Below, in pieces: positions 59,022 through 64,000 of a stretch of 64,000 nt of DNA. This DNA is from Streptomyces sp. 2114.4 (GTDB lineage: Bacteria; Actinomycetota; Actinomycetes; Streptomycetales; Streptomycetaceae). Location: assembly GCF_900187385.1 (NCBI RefSeq), contig NZ_FYEY01000001.1, positions 7,440,001 to 7,504,000 of the forward strand, given 5' to 3'. Numbering within the stretch: the first letter of the stretch is position 1; each line of letters begins with the position of its first letter. The position numbers and the translations under genes were made by a program. The notes beneath the pieces were generated by a model, which did no database searches, was not told where the DNA came from, and worked only from the letters and a program-made list of their open reading frames with translations.

Positions 59022-62000
59022 GGCTGCACCGGCTCTCCCTCACGGCCTTCGGACCCTTCGGCGGCACCCAGACCATCGACTTCGACCGGCTGTCGCGGGA
59101 CGGCCTGTTCCTGCTGCACGGCCCGACCGGTGCGGGCAAGACCTCGGTCCTGGACGCGGTGTGCTTTGCGCTGTACGGGTCGGTGCCCGGGGCGCGGCAG
59201 AGCGGCCAGGCCCTGCGCAGTGATCTGGCCGACCCGCTGACCCTCACCGAGGTCGTTCTCGAACTGACCGTGGCACAGCGGCGGTTGGAGATCACCCGGC
59301 TCCCCGAGCAGCCCCGCCCCAAGAAGCGCGGCAGTGGCACGACGAAGGAGAAGGCGCAGAGCAGGCTGCGGGAATTCGTGCCGGCGGCCGGCGGAGGGGG
59401 AGCGGCGGACGGCCACGGGCCGGCGGACGGCCCGGGCGGTCACTGGAAGGCGCTGAGCCGTTCGCACCAGGAGATCGGTGAGGAGATCGGCCAGCTGCTC
59501 GGGATGAGCAAGGAGCAGTTCTGCCAGGTGGTCCTGCTGCCGCAGGGCGACTTCGCGCGCTTTCTGCGGGCCGATGCGGAGGCCCGCTCCCGGCTGCTGG
59601 GCCGGCTCTTCGACACCCGGCGGTTCGCCGCTCTCGAAGAGCAGTTGAACGTGCGCCGCAAGGCCGCCGCCGACACGGTGACGGCAGGCGACGAACGGCT
59701 GCTGGCGCTGGCGCACCGGATGGCGCAGGCGGCCGGTGAGAGCGCCGATCTCACCGATCCGTCCGTCCCGGCGCCGGACCGCGCCGGGCCGGCGGCACCG
59801 GGCGCACCGGCACGCGGGCGCGGGCGGGCGGCGGCCTCAACGGCGCGGGCGACCGTGCCGGGGCAGGCCGGGCCGGTGGAGAGCGGCGGACGGGGCGGAA
59901 CCGGCCGTGCCGCGGCCGGGGAGGACCGGGTCGCAGCGGGACCCGGCGAGCCGGGGTTCGCGGAAGCGGTGCTGGTCAGGGCGGCCGTTGCCCGGGTGAG
60001 TGCCAGGGAGCGGCTGGCGGTCGCGCAGTTGGCGGTGCATGCCGCCGAGGCCGCCGAGCACCGGGCGGCCGGGGAGTGGGAAGAGGCCCGCGAGCGCGAC
60101 CGGCTCCAGCAGCGGTACGCGGACGCCCGGCGACGGGCCGCCCGGCTCGACGCCCGTGCCGGGGAGCGGGCGCACACCCGGGAGCGGCTGGAGCGGGCTC
60201 GTGCGGCCGCGGAGGTCGCGCCCGCGCTCGCCCTGCGGGACGCCGCCTGGCACGAACTGGACGCCGCACAGCGCGCCGAACGGCAGGCCAGAAGCCCGCT
60301 GCCGGCCGCCCTCGCCGACGCCGAGAGCGACCACCTCGCCGCGAAGGAACGGCAGGCGAGGGAAGATCTCGGCTCGCTCGGTGCGGCCCGCCGGGCCGAG
60401 CGGCGCGCCGCCGAGCTCGGCCGCGAGCGGGCCGCCCTCGACCGTGAGGCGCGCGCCGATGACCAGACCCTGCGGGACGCCGCCGAGTGGCTTGCCGCAT
60501 GGGGCGATGACCGGCGCGCCCATCAGCAACGCATCGACACGGCCCAGGAGGCCGCCACCCGGGCCGACCAGCTCGCAGCCCGGATCGCACCGGCCGCCGA
60601 ACGCTGGGAAGCGGCCCGTCGTCGTGACCGGCTGTCCGACGATGTGCGGTCGGCGGAAGGGGAACTGCTCGTCGCCAGGGAGCAGTCCGCGGCGGCCCAC
60701 GAGCACTGGCTCGACCTCAAGGACCGCAGGCTGCGCGGGATCGCCGCCGAGCTCGCGGACGGGCTGCGCGACGGCCAGGCGTGTGCGGTGTGCGGGGCGA
60801 CCGAGCACCCCGCCCCGGCCCGGCCCGGGGCGGGCCATGTCGACCGGACGGCCGAGGAAGCCGCACTGGCGGCGCACCGCCGGGCCGAGGAGGCGCGGCA
60901 GCAGGCCGAGGCCCACTGCCAGTCGGCCAAGGAGGCGCTGGCCGCCGCGGCCGCCACGGCCGGCAGCACCCCGACCGGTGAACTCGGCGCCCAAGTGGAG
61001 GAGCTGCGGGCCGGCTTCGCCCGCGCCGGTGCGCTCGCCGCCGACCTTCCTGCCGCCCTTGAGGCGTTGGGAGACGCCGAGCGGGAATACGAACGGCGCC
61101 GCGACGGACAGCAGCAGGCCGAACGCCGGGTCGCCGCCCGTACCTCCCGGCGCGAGGCGCTGGACCGCGAACGGGCCGCCCTGGAAGAGGAGCTGGCCCG
61201 GGCGCGTGGCGACTCCCCGAGCGTGGCCGAGCGGGCCGCGCGGCTGGAGCGGCAGGTCGCCCTGCTCGCCGCGGCGGCGGAGGCGGCCCGTACGGCCGGC
61301 GCTTGCGACCGGCGTCTGCAGGACGCCGAGGCCGGGCTGTCCGACGCCGCCCACCGTGCCGGATTCGACACCCCGCAGGCCGCCGCCGAGGCCCTGCTGC
61401 GGGACGGCGAATGGCGGGAGCTGCAGCAGCGACTCGACGACTGGCAGGCCGAATCGGCCGCTGTGGAAGCGGAGTTGGCCGATCCCGGGGCGAGTGCCGC
61501 GGCGGCGCTGCCGCCCGCCGACCCGGTCGCCGCGCAGACCGCGCACCAGGCAGCGGCGGCGCGGCTGCGTAGCGCCTCGGCCACCCACGCCGCGGCCCGG
61601 GACCGCTGCACCGAGCTCGACCGGCTCTCCGCGCGCGCCGAGGCCGACGCCCGCGCGCTGGCCCCGCTGCGCGCCGGCTACGAGCGCATCGCCCGTCTCG
61701 CCGCCCTCGCCTCCGGTACGTCCACGGAGAACGAGCGGCGGATGCGCCTGGAGTCGTATGTGCTCGCCGCCCGGCTCGAACAGGTCGCCGCCGCCGCCAC
61801 GGCCCGGCTGCAGCGGATGTCCGGCGGTCGCTACACCCTCGTCCACTCCGACGAACGCGTCGGCGGCGCCCGGCGCTCCGGCCTCGGTCTGCATGTCATC
61901 GACGCCTGGACGGGACACGAGAGGGACACCTCCAGCCTCTCCGGCGGCGAGACCTTCTTCGCCTCGCTCGCGCTGGCGCTCGGCCTCGCCGATGTGGTCA

Positions 62001-62233
62001 CCGACGAGGCGGGCGGCACCCGGCTGGACACCCTCTTCATCGACGAGGGGTTCGGCAGCCTGGACGAACAGACCCTGGACGAGGTGCTGGACGTCCTGGA
62101 CTCCCTGCGCGAACGCGACCGCAGCGTCGGCATCGTCAGCCACGTCGCCGACCTCAAGGCGCGCATCCCCGCCCAACTGGAGGTCGTCAAGGACCGGTCG
62201 GGGTCGACGGTCCGGCACCGCGTACGGGGCTGA
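59018..62233 (+). CDS. sbcC: Exonuclease subunit SbcC (Rad50-like ATPase)
   Basis: 1071 residues from a TTG coupled to sbcD. Walker A LLHGPTGAGKTSVLDAVCFA; Q-loop region SKEQFCQVVLLPQGDFARFL; two long coiled-coil arms; zinc hook CAVCGATEHP in the middle (near 60790); signature SSLSGGETFFASLALALGLA; Walker B LDTLFIDEGFGSLDEQTLDE. A Gly/Ala/Arg-rich insert (about 59760-59940) interrupts the first arm. Partner of SbcD in double-strand end processing. Confidence 0.95.
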   Translation: MRLHRLSLTAFGPFGGTQTIDFDRLSRDGLFLLHGPTGAGKTSVLDAVCFALYGSVPGARQSGQALRSDLADPLTLTEVVLELTVAQRRLEITRLPEQPRPKKRGSGTTKEKAQSRLREFVPAAGGGGAADGHGPADGPGGHWKALSRSHQEIGEEIGQLLGMSKEQFCQVVLLPQGDFARFLRADAEARSRLLGRLFDTRRFAALEEQLNVRRKAAADTVTAGDERLLALAHRMAQAAGESADLTDPSVPAPDRAGPAAPGAPARGRGRAAASTARATVPGQAGPVESGGRGGTGRAAAGEDRVAAGPGEPGFAEAVLVRAAVARVSARERLAVAQLAVHAAEAAEHRAAGEWEEARERDRLQQRYADARRRAARLDARAGERAHTRERLERARAAAEVAPALALRDAAWHELDAAQRAERQARSPLPAALADAESDHLAAKERQAREDLGSLGAARRAERRAAELGRERAALDREARADDQTLRDAAEWLAAWGDDRRAHQQRIDTAQEAATRADQLAARIAPAAERWEAARRRDRLSDDVRSAEGELLVAREQSAAAHEHWLDLKDRRLRGIAAELADGLRDGQACAVCGATEHPAPARPGAGHVDRTAEEAALAAHRRAEEARQQAEAHCQSAKEALAAAAATAGSTPTGELGAQVEELRAGFARAGALAADLPAALEALGDAEREYERRRDGQQQAERRVAARTSRREALDRERAALEEELARARGDSPSVAERAARLERQVALLAAAAEAARTAGACDRRLQDAEAGLSDAAHRAGFDTPQAAAEALLRDGEWRELQQRLDDWQAESAAVEAELADPGASAAAALPPADPVAAQTAHQAAAARLRSASATHAAARDRCTELDRLSARAEADARALAPLRAGYERIARLAALASGTSTENERRMRLESYVLAARLEQVAAAATARLQRMSGGRYTLVHSDERVGGARRSGLGLHVIDAWTGHERDTSSLSGGETFFASLALALGLADVVTDEAGGTRLDTLFIDEGFGSLDEQTLDEVLDVLDSLRERDRSVGIVSHVADLKARIPAQLEVVKDRSGSTVRHRVRG

Positions 62234-62297
62234 GCGGCCTGAGCCTTGCCGGGCGGGGGTGTCACGGACGGGCGGTCACTGGCTGACCGGCGGGCGG

Positions 62298-62393
62298 CTC
62301 GACCCGGCCCGGCTGATCCTCTGGCCCGCGACCGACGAGGCGCCCTGGATCACCGGCCAGGTCATCAACTCCGAGGGCGGCTTGCGGCGTTGA
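62298..62393 (+). pseudogene. C-terminal relic of an SDR dehydrogenase
   Basis: Plus-strand codons read LDPARLILWPATDEAPWITG, QVINSEGGLRR and stop TGA. This is the exact C-terminal pattern of classical SDRs (ASDEAxWITGQVINSEGG). Nothing of the Rossmann or catalytic part remains. The last 29 bases overlap the end of the convergent ATP-grasp/GNAT gene. Confidence 0.65.
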
Positions 62394-63852
62394 CCCCGTC
62401 TCCGGCACCGGCACCGGGCCGGGCCCCGACAGCGGCCTCGGCCCCCGCCGTGGCCGAGGACCCGTCGATCTCGTAGGCGCACAGCCCCTCGCGCTGCCCG
62501 GAGAACCGGAAACCCGCCCGTTCCAGCACCCGCTGGGACGGGACGTTCTCCGGCTCCGTCAGGGCGCACACCGTCCGCACCTCGGGGTGGGCGGCCGCCC
62601 AGCCGGCGAGCAGGCGCGCGGCGTCGGTCGCCCAGCCGGCGCCGCGGGCGGACGGGGAGAGGTCGTAGCCGATCTCCACGAAGCCCTCGGCGTCCGGCGG
62701 GCCGTGGAAGCCGATGCTGCCGAGCGCCGTCCCCGAGGCCGCGTCGGTCAGGACGAAGACGCCCCAGCCGGGCCGGTAGTGGCCGGCCGCTGCGGCCCGT
62801 ACGGCGATACCGGCGCCGCCCGAGGTGGCCGCGGCCGGGGTGCCGTCGATCCAGTCGAACCCCGCGGGCTCGCCGTCCGCGACCAGCGCGGCGGTGGCCG
62901 GCAGCAGTGCCCGCAGCGCCACCCGGCCGGACCTGAGCACCAGCGGGTAGCCGGCGCCCGCGGTGACCAGCGCCTCGAACAGCGGCCGGTGGTCCACCCC
63001 CGCGGGCAGACCGCTGACCTGGCCGTCGCCCACCTCCACCACCCGCCACACACCGTCGGTGCGCAGCGCCAGGTCCGTGGTGACGAAACGCAGCCCCAAC
63101 TCCCGTACGGCGGGCGCCACCCGGATGAGATCGGGGACGGGGCGCAGGCCCGGGGTGTCGGGGTGCGGGCCGGTCAGCACCGGCTCGCCGTCCACCCACC
63201 ACACCCGCGCCTCGCCCACCGCCTCGAAGGTCTCGAAGTCGCGCAGCACCACGCCTCCGGTCAAGAACTCTTCCTGGAGGGCGAGGAAGCGGCTGACGAC
63301 CGCGGCCAGTTGCTCGGTGTCGCCCGCGTCGGGGACGAACGCGGCCTCGTTCCATTCGTGCTTGCGGGACTTGACCCAGTCCTTGACGACGAGCGGACGG
63401 GGCCGGCCCGGCGTGCCGAGCCCGTCGGCAAGTCCCGCCAGCGCCGCCCGCTCCGGCGCCCGGCCGGGCGCGCAGGGGAGCCAGGCGCTGTGCGGGGTGA
63501 GTGCGCGGAAGGTCTCGTACCAGCCCGGGAGCTCATGGGCGCGCTGGTATGCCGAAGGGGAGGTCAGCAGCCGGCCGCCGCGGTCGGCGAGCGCCGCGGA
63601 CAGCTCGGCATAGCGGCCGGCGGGCAGCATCCAGCCGCGGTACCAGACCGGTCCGGCATCCCGCGGGACCCGCGCCACCGCCGCCTCGGCGTCCCCGGCG
63701 ACCAGTGCCTCGTGGTCGAGCAGCGCGGTCACCGCGCCGGCCGACTGCGCCGCGGCGGCGTCGGCCGCGAAGTGCGGATCGGTGCGCCGGGGACGCAGCG
63801 GGTCGCCGGGGAGCAGAAGGAGCGGCCGGTCCGGCGCGGGATCCACTGTCAT
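62365..63852 (-). CDS. ATP-grasp domain fused to GNAT acetyltransferase
   Basis: 495 residues. The N-terminal ~300 residues look like an ATP-grasp enzyme of the DUF4343 type: WYRGWMLPAGRYAELSAALA, VVKDWVKSRKHEWNEAAFVP (ATP Lys), VLRDFETFEAVGEARVWWVD, FVTTDLALRTDGVWRVVEVG and DGQVSGLPAG. The C-terminal ~150 residues are GNAT: GSIGFHGPPDAEGFVEIGYD, LSPSARGAGWATDAARLLAG, PENVPSQRVLERAGFRFSGQ. It may ligate and acetylate the same small molecule. Single gene. Confidence 0.8.
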   Translation of the reverse strand: MTVDPAPDRPLLLLPGDPLRPRRTDPHFAADAAAAQSAGAVTALLDHEALVAGDAEAAVARVPRDAGPVWYRGWMLPAGRYAELSAALADRGGRLLTSPSAYQRAHELPGWYETFRALTPHSAWLPCAPGRAPERAALAGLADGLGTPGRPRPLVVKDWVKSRKHEWNEAAFVPDAGDTEQLAAVVSRFLALQEEFLTGGVVLRDFETFEAVGEARVWWVDGEPVLTGPHPDTPGLRPVPDLIRVAPAVRELGLRFVTTDLALRTDGVWRVVEVGDGQVSGLPAGVDHRPLFEALVTAGAGYPLVLRSGRVALRALLPATAALVADGEPAGFDWIDGTPAAATSGGAGIAVRAAAAGHYRPGWGVFVLTDAASGTALGSIGFHGPPDAEGFVEIGYDLSPSARGAGWATDAARLLAGWAAAHPEVRTVCALTEPENVPSQRVLERAGFRFSGQREGLCAYEIDGSSATAGAEAAVGARPGAGAGDGVNAASRPRS

Positions 63853-63873
63853 GTCAGCGGACCCTACGGACGG

Positions 63874-63939
63874 CGGCGGCCGGCCACAACACCCGGTGTG
63901 CCGGCCGGCCACCCCACCCGGTGTGGTGGCCGGCCGCCG
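63874..63939 (-). terminator. 20-bp hairpin terminator
   Basis: CGGCGGCCGGCCACAACACC (63874-63893) pairs with 63920-63939 with one mismatch. It lies after the stop of the gene entering from the right edge and before the ATP-grasp/GNAT start. Confidence 0.65.
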
Positions 63940-63954
63940 TACACCGGGCCGGAA

Positions 63955-64000
63955 TCAGAGCGCCGACAGCTCGGCGAGCAGATCGTCCAGGCCCAGCGAG
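63955..64000 (-). CDS. C-terminal end of a gene cut by the window edge
   Basis: The last 14 residues visible are SLGLDDLLAELSAL before a TGA stop. The acidic, Leu-rich end gives no family. The hairpin just beyond it supports a real gene end. Confidence 0.5.
   Translation of the reverse strand, partial: SLGLDDLLAELSAL

Noticed and set aside
1..64000. CRISPR arrays, tRNA or rRNA genes, integrase or att sites
   Set aside because: I looked for regular repeats, cloverleaf-like segments, and transposase or integrase ORFs, and found none. Small RNAs cannot be excluded by eye.

Overview
The window is high-GC DNA that I read as a Streptomyces chromosome. Supporting signs are a four-gene conservon followed by P450 genes, a chaplin, a spore-associated protein A homologue, a GH25 muramidase, two soluble lytic transglycosylases, an NB-ARC-type regulator, a third-type EF-Tu paralogue, frequent GTG/TTG starts, and two genes with the rare bldA-dependent TTA codon. 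I cannot name the species. No tRNA, rRNA, CRISPR array or complete insertion sequence was seen.

Layout. 1-5800 (minus strand) is most of a class I lanthipeptide cluster: LuxR-type regulator, precursor, a hairpin, cyclase LanC, dehydratase LanB and the first codons of an ABC transporter. The precursor core looks nisin-like at its start and middle but has two extra predicted rings at its end. A decayed ABC ATPase lies upstream, coupled to the regulator. 5801-6891 is sparse DNA. 6892-15055 holds an SDR/DUF2867 protein, an FAD oxidoreductase and a set of secreted wall-active or spore-associated proteins, including two lytic transglycosylase paralogues that share unusually long, conserved 5' regions. 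15056-20228 holds an ArsR/SRPBCC pair, an alpha/beta hydrolase, a 196-bp MITE-like inverted repeat, a small ACP-ketosynthase pair and the OhrR/Ohr peroxide system. 20363-24731 is a TetR-controlled amidohydrolase and permease operon. 24846-34557 holds a SpoIIE-type phosphatase, small unknowns, a lipoprotein, UppP, a TVP38-type membrane protein and a divergent EF-Tu.

34758-42006 holds a spermidine-synthase-like protein, a broken MFS gene, a thioesterase, DedA, a large ATPase regulator and a lipoprotein esterase. 42439-48567 is a conservon (cvnABCD) with two P450s and an enoyl-CoA hydratase in the same direction; the first P450 lacks the ExxR motif and cvnC has a TTA codon. 48692-57468 is mixed metabolism and transport, ending in a chaplin with a strange His/Lys-rich tail. 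57855-63852 holds SbcD/SbcC and an ATP-grasp/GNAT fusion.

Two themes cross the window. First, developmental control: TTA codons in lanB and cvnC place both systems under possible bldA control. Second, gene decay: five relics (ABC ATPase, S41 peptidase, MFS, GNAT, SDR) are recognisable. Three of them keep both ends of the gene and have lost the middle.
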